Of a stretch of 64,000 nucleotides of DNA, positions 34,275 to 43,158 are shown in pieces. The DNA comes from Meiothermus sp. Lineage in GTDB: Bacteria > Deinococcota > Deinococci > Deinococcales > Thermaceae. The stretch's first letter is position 1; each line of letters begins with the position of its first letter. The stretch lies in assembly GCF_026004055.1 (NCBI RefSeq), contig NZ_BPIJ01000002.1:1803-65802 (forward strand), in the 5' to 3' direction. Below the pieces are notes generated by a model. That model did no database searches. It was not told the DNA's origin and worked only from the letters and a program-made list of their open reading frames with translations. The position numbers and the translations under genes were made by a program.

Positions 34275-36050
34275 CTACTTCGCGTACTCCACCGCCCGGC
34301 TTTCGCGCACCACCGTCACCTGCACCTGGCCAGGGTAGTTCATGTCGCGCTCGATGCGCCCGGCAATCTCACGGGCCAGCAAGGTGGCTTTGGCATCGCT
34401 GATCCGGTCGGGCTTAACAATCACCCGCACCTCGCGCCCGGCCTGTACCGCAAAGGCATTGTCCACGCCGGGGAAGCTCAGGGCGATGCGCTCCAACTGC
34501 TCGAGGCGCTGGATGTACTCCTCCAGGCTCTCGCGCCGGGCCCCAGGGCGGGCCGCGCTGATGGCGTCGGCGGCGGCAACCAGCACCGAGTAGAGGGTCT
34601 CGCCGTTCTCGGGGTCGTGGTGATGGGCGATGGCATCAATGACCTCTTTGGGCTCGCCGAAGCGGGAGGCCAGGGTAATGCCGATTTCGACGTGGGTACC
34701 CTCGATCTCGCGATCTACCGACTTGCCCAGGTCGTGCAGCAGGCCAGCCCGGCGGGCCAGCGCAGCGTCCAGACCCAGCTCGGCGGCCATGATGCCGGTG
34801 AGGTGTGCCACCTGCACCGAGTGCTTCAGCACGTTCTGGCCGTAGGAGCTTCTAAAGTGCAGCCGCCCCAGTAGCTGCACCAGGCCCGGCTTTAGGCCCA
34901 CCACTCCGGCTTCCAGGGCGGCCTCCTCCCCGCGCTCGTAGATGAAGGTTTTCATCTCGTTTTTGGCTTTTTCTACCACTTCCTCGATGCGGCTGGGGTG
35001 GATGCGGCCATCGGCCACCAGCTGCTCGAGGGCCATCTTGGCGATCTCGCGGCGCATGGGGTTGAAGCTGGAGAGAAGCACCGCCTCTGGGGTGTCGTCA
35101 ATAATCAGATCTACCCCGGTAAGGGCTTCAAAGGTGCGGATATTGCGCCCCTCCCGCCCGATGATGCGGCCCTTCATGGCATCGGAGGGGATGGGTACGA
35201 CCGAGACGGCCAGGGCCGCCGCGGTCTCGGAGGCCTGGCGCTGGGCAGCCTGGGCCAGCAACTTTTGCGCCTCGCGCTTGACCTCGAGCCGGATTCTTTC
35301 CAGGTTAGCCCTGATCCGAAGCGCCTTCTCCTCCTCGAGTTCGGCATCGAGTCGCGACAAAAGCAGGTTGCGGGCCTCCTCTGCGCTCATGCCGGCCACC
35401 TCTTGCAGTTTTAGGTCAATCTGCCGTTCGCGCTGGGCCAGCTCAGCCTGGCGGGCCTCGAGGGCTTTCTCCAGGGCGTCAAGTTTTTCTTCCTGCTCGT
35501 CAAGCTTAGCTGCACGGGCGTCGAGCTGTTCGCCCCGCCGGGCCAGCCGTTCGGTTTCGCGCTTGAGCTCTTCTCGTTCGGCTCGGCTGGCCTGCAAGTC
35601 GGCTTGCAGTCGCTCGCGCTCGGCCTGGATGGAGGCGCGTTCGCTAACCAAGGCCTCGCGTTCGGCCTGAAGGCTGGCCTGCAGGCGTTCGCGCTCTTCT
35701 CGGAGCTGCTGGCGTAGGCGCTCCTCGCTTTGCGTGCGGAGCCGCTCGAGTTCGGCCTGGGCGCCCTGGCGCAGGCTCTGCACTTCAGCCTGGGCGCTTT
35801 GCCGCAGGCTCTGGGCCTCGCTGCGGGCGGCCTCGAGCAGGGCTTTGGCCTGGTTCTGGGCTTGCTCGAGGGCGGTTTGTGCCTGTCGGCGGGCGGCTTC
35901 TAGGGTTTGCTGGGCTTCCCGGCGGGCGGCCTCGAGCTCGCTCTTGCCAAGGTCAACCTGGCGGTTGATGCGCTGCAACAGCACCACCACCACCACCGCC
36001 AGCACAATCACGATGAGAGTGAGTATCAGATCCAAAGGAGAAAAAGCCAT
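34275..36050 (-). CDS. rny: Ribonuclease Y
   Basis: 591-residue membrane-anchored endoribonuclease that starts mRNA turnover. One N-terminal helix ([20 protein letters not shown]), a long coiled coil with Ala/Gln/Glu/Arg repeats (about 30-250), a KH domain from about 285 ([20 protein letters not shown]), and the HD domain with HDLGK at about 438 and HHHD near 476. ATG 36050 follows TTGGAGG. It is about 70 residues longer than the typical 520-residue enzyme, the excess lying in the coiled coil. Confidence 0.95.
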   Translation of the reverse strand: MAFSPLDLILTLIVIVLAVVVVVLLQRINRQVDLGKSELEAARREAQQTLEAARRQAQTALEQAQNQAKALLEAARSEAQSLRQSAQAEVQSLRQGAQAELERLRTQSEERLRQQLREERERLQASLQAEREALVSERASIQAERERLQADLQASRAEREELKRETERLARRGEQLDARAAKLDEQEEKLDALEKALEARQAELAQRERQIDLKLQEVAGMSAEEARNLLLSRLDAELEEEKALRIRANLERIRLEVKREAQKLLAQAAQRQASETAAALAVSVVPIPSDAMKGRIIGREGRNIRTFEALTGVDLIIDDTPEAVLLSSFNPMRREIAKMALEQLVADGRIHPSRIEEVVEKAKNEMKTFIYERGEEAALEAGVVGLKPGLVQLLGRLHFRSSYGQNVLKHSVQVAHLTGIMAAELGLDAALARRAGLLHDLGKSVDREIEGTHVEIGITLASRFGEPKEVIDAIAHHHDPENGETLYSVLVAAADAISAARPGARRESLEEYIQRLEQLERIALSFPGVDNAFAVQAGREVRVIVKPDRISDAKATLLAREIAGRIERDMNYPGQVQVTVVRESRAVEYAK

Positions 36051-36369
36051 GGGTACCTCCAAGGTTGCATGGAGGTTCTCGCAGTTTTAGGTCTGGTAGG
36101 CGTCCGGCTAAATATGTCCGCTAGCTTTTTTAGGCACACCCCTGCTTAAGGCCAACAGCCCCAAGATATGGCAGGTTGTTTTAGATAGGCTCCAAATAGA
36201 AACCCCAACCCCAACCAGTTTTGCCCAAGCCCTACGCCAAACCAGAGATAGACCATTACCAAGCTCTACACCAAGCTGCCCCTTGGCCCGGTGAGATGCC
36301 ACCGGGCAGATCTCGAGAACAATGGTTTCCTGGCCCTTCATACTGGGAGAACCCCGCCTAGCAAGCAGT
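36051..36369 (-). other. Intergenic region between recA and rny
   Basis: No gene is supported in these 319 bases. A hairpin GCCCGGTG / CACCGGGC (36286-36307) lies 63 bases beyond the recA stop and may mark the 3' end of the cinA-thpR-recA transcript, although no T run follows. The rny promoter must lie here, but I see no convincing -35/-10 pair. Confidence 0.4.
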
Positions 36370-37419
36370 TTATGCCTCGGCAGCCACTGCGGAAGACGTT
36401 TCGTCCTCATCGGAGGCTGCCAATACCGATAGCTTACCAGCTTGGGCCAAAACTTTCTCGCGGATCTCCTGAACCAACCGCGGCTCCCCCTTGAGGAACT
36501 CGGCTGCTTTATCCTTGCCCTGACCCAGTCGGATATCTCCGTAGGAAAGCCACGAGCCAGACTTATTCACCACCTCGGTAGCGATGGCTACCGTCACCAG
36601 GTCGGCCAGGGGGTCAATGCCCTTGCCAAAGTACAGCTCGATCTCGTGCTCGCGGAAGGGGGGGGCCAGCTTGTTCTTGGTTACCTTGACCCGTACCCGG
36701 TTGCCTACCGCGTCGTTGCCCACCTTGATGGGCTGACCCTGCTTGCGCACATCCAGTCGCACCGAGGCATAGAACTTGAGGGCCCGCCCGCCGGGGGTGG
36801 TCTCGGGATTGCCGTACATGACCCCCACCTTTTCGCGAATCTGGTTGATGAAGATGGCCGCGGTGTTGCTCTTGGAGAGGGCCGCCGTTAGCTTGCGCAG
36901 GGCCTGGCTCATCAAGCGGGCCTGGATGCCCACAAAGGCGTCGCCCATCTGCCCCTCGATCTCGGCCTGGGGCACTAAAGCCGCCACCGAGTCAATCACA
37001 ATCACGTCTACGGCCCCCGACCGGGTCAGCAGCTCTACAATTTCCAGGGCCTGCTCGCCGGTATCGGGCTGAGAGACCAGCAGGTCGTCAATGTTGACCC
37101 CCAGGCTCTTGGCGTAGATGGGGTCGAGAGCGTGTTCGGCATCTATAAAGGCCGCTACCCCTCCGGCCATCTGGGCTTGGGCGATGATGGAGAGGGCCAG
37201 GGTGGTCTTGCCGCCCGATTCGGGCCCATAGATTTCGATGATTCGACCCTTGGGAATGCCTCCGATGCCCAGGGCCATATCCAGACCCAGGCTTCCAGTG
37301 GAAATGACATCTACTTGCTGCCGGGGCGCTTCGCCCAGGCGCATCACGGCCCCCTTGCCAAACTGCTTTTCGATGGACTTCAGGGTTCCTTCCAGCGCTT
37401 TTTGTCTCTCTTTATCCAT
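36370..37419 (-). CDS. recA: Recombinase RecA
   Basis: 349 residues from ATG at 37417-37419, preceded by GGGAG; an ATG four codons upstream is less well placed. Walker [10 protein letters not shown] at about 64-72, Walker [14 protein letters not shown], loop 1 EIEGQMGD, loop 2 [29 protein letters not shown], and a C-terminal domain ending in an acidic/Ala tail. It forms filaments on single-stranded DNA for homologous repair and takes part in natural transformation. Last gene of cinA-thpR-recA. Confidence 0.97.
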   Translation of the reverse strand: MDKERQKALEGTLKSIEKQFGKGAVMRLGEAPRQQVDVISTGSLGLDMALGIGGIPKGRIIEIYGPESGGKTTLALSIIAQAQMAGGVAAFIDAEHALDPIYAKSLGVNIDDLLVSQPDTGEQALEIVELLTRSGAVDVIVIDSVAALVPQAEIEGQMGDAFVGIQARLMSQALRKLTAALSKSNTAAIFINQIREKVGVMYGNPETTPGGRALKFYASVRLDVRKQGQPIKVGNDAVGNRVRVKVTKNKLAPPFREHEIELYFGKGIDPLADLVTVAIATEVVNKSGSWLSYGDIRLGQGKDKAAEFLKGEPRLVQEIREKVLAQAGKLSVLAASDEDETSSAVAAEA

Positions 37420-37446
37420 ATACACTCCCATTCAAACTGCGGTTAT

Positions 37447-37959
37447 TCAACCCAGCGGAAACTCCTGCAAAACGCGGTACTGCGAGCCCGAACGCTCCAA
37501 CTTCGACTCTACCAAGCATACCGCTTTGGCTTCGAACTTAAGCTGTAGCACCACCGGCCCGATACGGGGGGCCGGGCCCTTTTTGCGGGCCAGGGTCAGG
37601 TGCGGGCTAAAGGCCTTGGCCGGAATGTCCGAAAGCGCTTGCTGGAAGCCCTGGCTCAAGGGTTCCAGGCCCGCCCCCGAAGCCTTGACGAACCAGACCC
37701 GGGGAGAGCCGGTAGGGGGAAAGTAGCCGGTTCCGCCTAGTTCTATCTCAAACGCAGGAACCCCGGCCGCAACCGCCTGCCCTACCCGGCGAAACTCCGG
37801 TAGGCGGGCTTGGGGTTGCTCCCCCAAGAAAAGTAGGGTGAGGTGGAGTTGGTGGGGAGGGCTCAGCTTCCAGCCCTTGAAGCCCCGCACCCTTGCCTGA
37901 ACCTCGGCCAGGGCTTCTTGGATCTGGCGCGGGGGAAAGATGGCATAAAAGAGCCTCAT
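37447..37959 (-). CDS. thpR: RNA 2',3'-cyclic phosphodiesterase (2H family)
   Basis: 170 residues from ATG 37957-37959, which follows AAAGGAGAT; an upstream in-frame extension overlaps the intergenic region and is not coding-like. The two catalytic HxTx motifs are HLTL in QLHLTLLFL and HLTL in SPHLTLARK. These enzymes act on 2',3'-cyclic phosphate ends of RNA (old name 2'-5' RNA ligase). The place between cinA and recA is conserved in this phylum. Confidence 0.92.
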   Translation of the reverse strand: MRLFYAIFPPRQIQEALAEVQARVRGFKGWKLSPPHQLHLTLLFLGEQPQARLPEFRRVGQAVAAGVPAFEIELGGTGYFPPTGSPRVWFVKASGAGLEPLSQGFQQALSDIPAKAFSPHLTLARKKGPAPRIGPVVLQLKFEAKAVCLVESKLERSGSQYRVLQEFPLG

Positions 37960-38077
37960 GAGGATCTCCTTTGGCGGCGGGTAGGGCCTGGGGCCTCGAG
38001 TGAGCCGTGGGGAAACACCCTCGCCCCCCCCACGCGAGGTGAACCCTCGAGCCCCGGCCAGCTCAGTTGCACCTGCG

Positions 38078-39289
38078 TCATGGAGCCCTCCGCAGTTCGG
38101 AGACCAGCAAAGCCAACGCAGCATGGGCCGCCCGCTGGCGCAGCATTTCCCGGTTGGCTCCGGGCAGGCGGTAGTGTCTGGACTGGGTGCCGCCGGGGCC
38201 GGCCAGACCCACATAGAGCGTGCCTACCGGCTGGCCCTCGAGCGCCTCGGGCCCGGCCACCCCGGTCGTGGAGAGCGCGTAGGTGGCGTGCAGCATCTCG
38301 CGGGCGGCAGATGCCGTGGCCTCGGCGAAAGCTGCGGAGACCACGCCGTGCCGGGCGGCCAGCTCTTCGGGGATGGGAAGCTGCGACTTGGCAGCAAGAT
38401 TATATGCCACCAGCCCCCCCAGGTAGCTTTTGGAAGCCCCTGCGACCCCGGTTAGGAGGGCCCCCAGCGCTCCCCCGGTCATGGACTCGAGGGTCGCCAG
38501 GGTCGCTTGCCGCGCCTCCAGCATGCCAAGGGCCAGCGCCGGCAGGGTATCGCCGTTCTGGCCCCAGACGGCCTCCCCCAGGAGCGGGCGGATGCGCGCG
38601 GCTAGCGAATCTACCAAGGACGGCTCCCCCCGCACCACTACCGCTACCCCGTCCATCTTGGCATAGGTGCCCACCTCAACCGCCCCCTCGCGCCGGAAGA
38701 GGTCACCCAGCAACTCCACAATGCGCGACTCCCCCAGGCCAAAAGTCTTGAAGGTTACCTGTTTGTAGGGCTTTTGAGGCAGGTTCAGTCTGGGCAACAC
38801 CTCGGCCCACATGGGGCGCCACTCGGCCGGCGGGCCGGGCAAGCAGACCAGGTCTTTATTGGCTTGGTGTACCCACCAACCCGGTGCAGTGCCTCTGGGG
38901 TTTTCGATCCAACGGGCCGAAGGGATTTTGAGGGCTTGCTTGCGGTTGACCTCGGGCATCTTCCAGCCCCTATCGGCAAAGAGTTGCTCGAGCCAGTCCA
39001 GCACCGCCGGATCAGGCTCCAATGCCTCTCCCAAAGCTGCTGCGATGGCTTCACGGGTGATGTCGTCGGGGGTAGGGCCCAGCCCGCCCGAGAGCACTAC
39101 CAGCCGGGCTTTTTGCCAGGCTTCGCGTACCTCTTGGGCCAGGGCTTCCAGGTTGTCGGCAACCCGCAGCGTGCGGCGCACCTCCACGGCGTAGGGCTGC
39201 AGGCTAACGGCGATTTCAGCCGTATTGGTGTCCACCGTTTCGCCGTACAAGAGTTCATCACCTACCCCGATTATTTCTGCTAAAAACAT
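38078..39289 (-). CDS. cinA: CinA family protein (NMN deamidase / competence-damage protein)
   Basis: 403 residues. The N-terminal molybdopterin-binding-like domain (AEIIGVGDELLYGETVDTN, LVVLSGGLGPTPDDITREA) and the C-terminal PncC domain (ATLESMTGGALGALLTGVAGASKSYLGGLVAY and GVAGPEALEGQPVGTLYVGL) are both complete. The Thermus protein combines ADP-ribose pyrophosphatase and NMN deamidase activity. GGGAGC precedes the ATG. First gene of the thpR-recA unit; about 118 bases separate it from thpR. Confidence 0.93.
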   Translation of the reverse strand: MFLAEIIGVGDELLYGETVDTNTAEIAVSLQPYAVEVRRTLRVADNLEALAQEVREAWQKARLVVLSGGLGPTPDDITREAIAAALGEALEPDPAVLDWLEQLFADRGWKMPEVNRKQALKIPSARWIENPRGTAPGWWVHQANKDLVCLPGPPAEWRPMWAEVLPRLNLPQKPYKQVTFKTFGLGESRIVELLGDLFRREGAVEVGTYAKMDGVAVVVRGEPSLVDSLAARIRPLLGEAVWGQNGDTLPALALGMLEARQATLATLESMTGGALGALLTGVAGASKSYLGGLVAYNLAAKSQLPIPEELAARHGVVSAAFAEATASAAREMLHATYALSTTGVAGPEALEGQPVGTLYVGLAGPGGTQSRHYRLPGANREMLRQRAAHAALALLVSELRRAP

Positions 39290-39507
39290 AATAGCTCCCT
39301 TAGATTACACCCTTTTTTGAAAAACGTCAAAGACCCTCCTTCCATCATACGAACATACGAACCGGCCCTCCGAAAAGGCGGCAAATCCCAAATTCCAGAT
39401 ACTCCACTCCCTCTCCCCTACCCTTCACCCAACCTCCGCATTGCTTTGCAGATCTTTCTCCCGACACTGCTCGCTACGGTAAAGTGGGGCCATCTGGAGG
39501 TCTGGCT

Positions 39508-41874
39508 ATGCGCTGGCGTTTCTTCTGGCTATCGGGGCTTTTTTTGCTGGTTTCGTGTGTTCCTGCCAACCAGGTACGGCAGGTACAGGGGCTTTCGGGG
39601 CCGGTGAACATCACCTTTGACCGCTGGGGTGTCCCGCATATCCGGGCCCTCTCGAGCGATATGGACGTGTTTTTTGCCCAGGGGTATGTCCACGCCCGGG
39701 ATCGGCTGTTCCAGATGGAACTGGGCCGCCGGGCGGCGCAGGGCCGGTTGTCGGAAATTCTGGGCAGCGGGGCCCTCGAGCAAGACCGCTTTTTCCGCAC
39801 CTGGGGCTTCTACCGCGTAGCCCAGACATCGTTCCCCCACCACACCGAGTTCACCCGCCGCGCCCTCGAGGCCTATGCGGAGGGGGTCAATCAGTTCATC
39901 CGCGAAGGCAACCTGCCCCTGCCCTTTGCTCTGCTGGGCTTCACCCCCGAGCCCTGGACGCCTGCCGACACCCTGGCCTGGGGCAAGCTCCAGGCCTACG
40001 ACCTGGGGCAGGTCTGGCAGGACGAAATCGACAACACCTTCATCCTGAGCAAGGTGGGGGTGGAAGGGTTCAACAACCTGCGGGGTAGTTACCCGCCCGG
40101 CTGGCCCACCATCCTGCAACCCGAAGACCTGTCTGGTGCAAACGAGCGGGCTGGGCACAGTCAACCCACTACGCAGATCACCCTATCCAAGACCCTGCTG
40201 GCTCACCTGCACGAGCTAACCCGGTTCTCCGAAGACCTTGTGATAGCCCCCCGCACCCCCGACCAGGGCTCGAACAACTGGGTGCTGAGCGGCTCGCGTA
40301 CCACCAGTGGCAAACCCCTGCTGGCCAACGACCCCCACCTGCGCTTGCAAAACCCGGCCTTGTGGTACATTGCCGACCTACGCGGCCCCGGCTACCAGGC
40401 CATCGGGGCCAGCATTCCGGGGGTGCCGGGGATCTTTCTGGGCCGCAATGACCGGGTGGCCTGGGGGGCCACCAATGTCCGGCCCGACGTGATGGATCTG
40501 TTCGTGCTGGATTTGGAGGGGCAGTCCTACCGCACCCCCACCGGCCTGGTGCCGCTGCGCCTGCGTCAGGAAGTGATTCGGGTACGCGGGGCCGACCCGG
40601 TGACCTTCACGGTGCGCGAAAGCGAGTACGGCCCGGTAATCTCCGATCTGGGCCGGGCCTTCCTGCGGCCGGGCCTGACCGCCGGAACGGCCATTGCCGG
40701 CGAGAACCAGGCGGTAGCGGTGCGCTGGACGGGCCTGGAGCCCCAGGACACCACCCTGGATGCCTACCTGGGCATGAACCGTGCCCGCAATGCCGCCGAG
40801 TTCCGCGAAGCCCTGCGGCGCTATGCAGCCCCCATGCAGAACTTTGTCTATGCCGATGTGGACGGCAACATCGGCTACTTTGCTCCCGGCTGGATTCCGG
40901 TGCGCGACTGGGACGGGCGCTTCCCGGCCAGCGCCCGGCTGGGTCAGCAGTGGAAGGGCTATGTGGCCTTCGAGCGCCTGCCGCAGGTGGTGAACCCCCG
41001 CGAAGGGTTTGTCAGCAGCGCCAACAACCGGGTCTTGCCCCACGGCGGGCCCGACATTTCCAGCTACACCACCGAGGTCTTCCGCGCCCAGCGCATCCGC
41101 GATCTGATTCTGGCCACGCCCAAGGCCAGCCTCGAGGATATGGCCCGCTGGCAGGGCGATACCTACTCCATTATCGCCCGGGAGATGCTGCCGGGTCTCT
41201 TGGCCCTAGAGCCCCGGAGCGAGGCGGCGCGGCGCTTGCAAAGTGCGGTGCGGGGCTGGGATTTGCGGGCCGAGCTGGACTCGGTGGGGGCTACGGCCTT
41301 TGCCTTCTACTACCGCGAGATTTCCCGGATGCTGGAGGACGAGCTCGAGCTGCGCTACCCGCCGGTGCCCTATACCTTCGTCCAGACCCTGCGGGAGGAT
41401 GGACGCTGGTGCCGCAATGCCAGCGCCGGTATCCAGAACTGCGCTCAGTTCATGGCCCAGGCGCTGGAGAAGGCCGGTACGGAACTCGAGCGCCGCCTGG
41501 GCCCCGACCCCGCTCAGTGGCAGTGGGGCCGGCTACATCAGGCCACCCTGATCTCGCCCCTGGCCTCCACGCCCCTCATTGGCGGCCTATTCAACCGCAC
41601 CCTGCCCACCCCCGGCTCGATGCACACCGTGAACGTGGCCAACTACAACCAGGACACCTTCCTGCACACCTCTGGGGCCAGCTTGCGCACCCTGTTCGAC
41701 CTCGCCGACCTCGACCAAAGCCGCATCGTCTACCCCATGGGCCAGTCTGCCGACGTGTTCAGCCCCCACTTCGACAACCTGCTGTGGCTCTGGCGCGATA
41801 AACAGTACATCCCCCTCAGCACCCGTCCCGCCGACTGGGGGCAAACCTGGACGCTCGAGCTCAGGCCGCACTAG
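39508..41874 (+). CDS. Penicillin acylase family lipoprotein
   Basis: 788 residues from ATG 39508, which follows TGGAGG. The signal peptide ends LLVSC, a lipobox, so this paralogue is lipid-anchored while the one at 12.4 kb has a plain membrane helix. Alpha chain: VFFAQGYVHARDRLFQMELGRRAAQGRLSE. The autocatalytic cleavage is before S255 (GSNNWVLSG), followed by GKPLLANDPHLRLQNPALWYI and the PGIFLGRNDRVAWG loop. The C-terminus carries FLHTSGASLRTLFDLADLDQSR. Substrate unknown (beta-lactam, acyl-homoserine lactone, other amide). Diverges from cinA. Confidence 0.9.
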   Translation: MRWRFFWLSGLFLLVSCVPANQVRQVQGLSGPVNITFDRWGVPHIRALSSDMDVFFAQGYVHARDRLFQMELGRRAAQGRLSEILGSGALEQDRFFRTWGFYRVAQTSFPHHTEFTRRALEAYAEGVNQFIREGNLPLPFALLGFTPEPWTPADTLAWGKLQAYDLGQVWQDEIDNTFILSKVGVEGFNNLRGSYPPGWPTILQPEDLSGANERAGHSQPTTQITLSKTLLAHLHELTRFSEDLVIAPRTPDQGSNNWVLSGSRTTSGKPLLANDPHLRLQNPALWYIADLRGPGYQAIGASIPGVPGIFLGRNDRVAWGATNVRPDVMDLFVLDLEGQSYRTPTGLVPLRLRQEVIRVRGADPVTFTVRESEYGPVISDLGRAFLRPGLTAGTAIAGENQAVAVRWTGLEPQDTTLDAYLGMNRARNAAEFREALRRYAAPMQNFVYADVDGNIGYFAPGWIPVRDWDGRFPASARLGQQWKGYVAFERLPQVVNPREGFVSSANNRVLPHGGPDISSYTTEVFRAQRIRDLILATPKASLEDMARWQGDTYSIIAREMLPGLLALEPRSEAARRLQSAVRGWDLRAELDSVGATAFAFYYREISRMLEDELELRYPPVPYTFVQTLREDGRWCRNASAGIQNCAQFMAQALEKAGTELERRLGPDPAQWQWGRLHQATLISPLASTPLIGGLFNRTLPTPGSMHTVNVANYNQDTFLHTSGASLRTLFDLADLDQSRIVYPMGQSADVFSPHFDNLLWLWRDKQYIPLSTRPADWGQTWTLELRPH

Positions 41875-41983
41875 GACGGGCATCAACGGAAGCCTGGGGG
41901 CCGAACCGGAAGCCGTGTACAACGTCTAGAAAGAGTTCGTGCCCCACTGGCTGGGTAGTAGAAGTTTCAGTAGCGAGAAATGT

Positions 41984-43108
41984 CTAGAGATTAGGTAGTT
42001 CGAATTCCTCTGACCGGTAAAGGATTTTTATGCTTTTTGTGGGTATGGAAAGTTCTTTGAGAAGGGTATTACAAATACGCATATGATCTTTAGCACTCAA
42101 ATGTGTGTAGAGCCAACGACCATTGGATAATTTTCTATAAGCACTCTCTGGGTACGGCTCTCCATTCGCTTTCAGGCGCTCGGTTGGGGTCGAATAAATC
42201 TGCGTGATTTGCTCTAGATCTTCTTGGCGCCCCAGTTTCAAAAAAACCTCTGCAAGTCCGCTATGAAAGTCTCTCCAGCTACGTGCTTCAATACGCTCTC
42301 CATGCATGCTTGCTAAAAAATCTGAAGAGCGTAAACCAGCATTTTCGCCGACCAAATTCATGCACTCGCGCAAAATGAAAGTTATACCTTTCTCTAAAGA
42401 TGGGGGATTTATCGTTTGACCCAGAATCCGCGTCGCAAGTTCATCAAGTTGGTCATTTGCTAGCTCACGCTCGTTTGCCTCTAGCGTCAGCTCAATGGCT
42501 CTTTTGAGTCCCTTGATATCCTTTGTAAAGCCTTCTTGAAGCTCGGCTCTGAGCTTATTTTCGATTTCGGACAGCTTTAACCGATTTCGTATGTCAAGGT
42601 TTATTTGCCTGAGAATTTCCGCGAGCGATTCTTTCGCTCTAGGCTTTGACCAGAACGCTTTTGACATGACTTGCTCTAAGTAATCTTCTGCTTTTTTATC
42701 TGACGTTTGGATTGTAAGTGAAAGCTTTTCCGAAGCAGGAACTTGGAGTGCGTTATCTAGAAATTCCCACTCTTGCCCATTGGTCAAAACCACCCAGCGA
42801 TGGCCTATCGAGTTGGCGTAATTCACAGCTTGCGCTCTGTGTATAGACAAGTTTGTGTTAAGAGCCTTGACTTCGACCAAAAGCTTTTCTTGGTCGTCAA
42901 GAAACAATGTAAAGTCGGGTATAAATCCGCCAGATGTCCCCCCACTGTTCTTCTGGGGATATACCTCAAATGGATTTCTCCAATCCCATCCAAGAGCACT
43001 CAAAATAGGAAGGACGATGGCTTGAATGGTTTGCGACTCATTCAACCCAGCTTGCTGCCATCGAATAAGGTCACTACGGATTTCTTGTAATAGCGTTGCC
43101 AATGACAT
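41984..43108 (-). CDS. Solitary PD-(D/E)XK nuclease-like protein (HsdR N-terminal type)
   Basis: 374 residues. The first 140 residues resemble the N-terminal nuclease domain of type I restriction R subunits: QAIVLPILSALGWDWRNPFEVYPQ, then GFIPDFTLFLDDQEKLLVEVKALN, which holds the PD...ExK catalytic set, and ANSIGHRWVVLTNGQEWEF. A helical middle and a C-terminal part (ARSWRDFHSGLAEVF, KLSNGRWLYTHLSAKDH) follow; I do not recognise them. There is no helicase domain and no hsdM/hsdS nearby. Codon use is far more AT-rich than that of all neighbours, which suggests recent transfer. It may be a small defence gene. Leaderless start. Confidence 0.65.
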   Translation of the reverse strand: MSLATLLQEIRSDLIRWQQAGLNESQTIQAIVLPILSALGWDWRNPFEVYPQKNSGGTSGGFIPDFTLFLDDQEKLLVEVKALNTNLSIHRAQAVNYANSIGHRWVVLTNGQEWEFLDNALQVPASEKLSLTIQTSDKKAEDYLEQVMSKAFWSKPRAKESLAEILRQINLDIRNRLKLSEIENKLRAELQEGFTKDIKGLKRAIELTLEANERELANDQLDELATRILGQTINPPSLEKGITFILRECMNLVGENAGLRSSDFLASMHGERIEARSWRDFHSGLAEVFLKLGRQEDLEQITQIYSTPTERLKANGEPYPESAYRKLSNGRWLYTHLSAKDHMRICNTLLKELSIPTKSIKILYRSEEFELPNL

Positions 43109-43115
43109 TTCAGTG

Positions 43116-43121
43116 ATTATA
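43116..43121 (-). promoter_or_regulatory. -10 box TATAAT for the nuclease-like gene
   Basis: On the minus strand TATAAT ends seven bases before ATG 43108, and there is no ribosome binding site. Confidence 0.6.
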
Positions 43122-43158
43122 CAAATCCATTAGCTTCAAGGTGTGCTGATTTGCCTCT

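Noticed and set aside
41984-43108. Complete type I restriction-modification system
   Set aside because: Only the nuclease-like part is present. The protein is far too short for HsdR and no hsdM or hsdS lies nearby.
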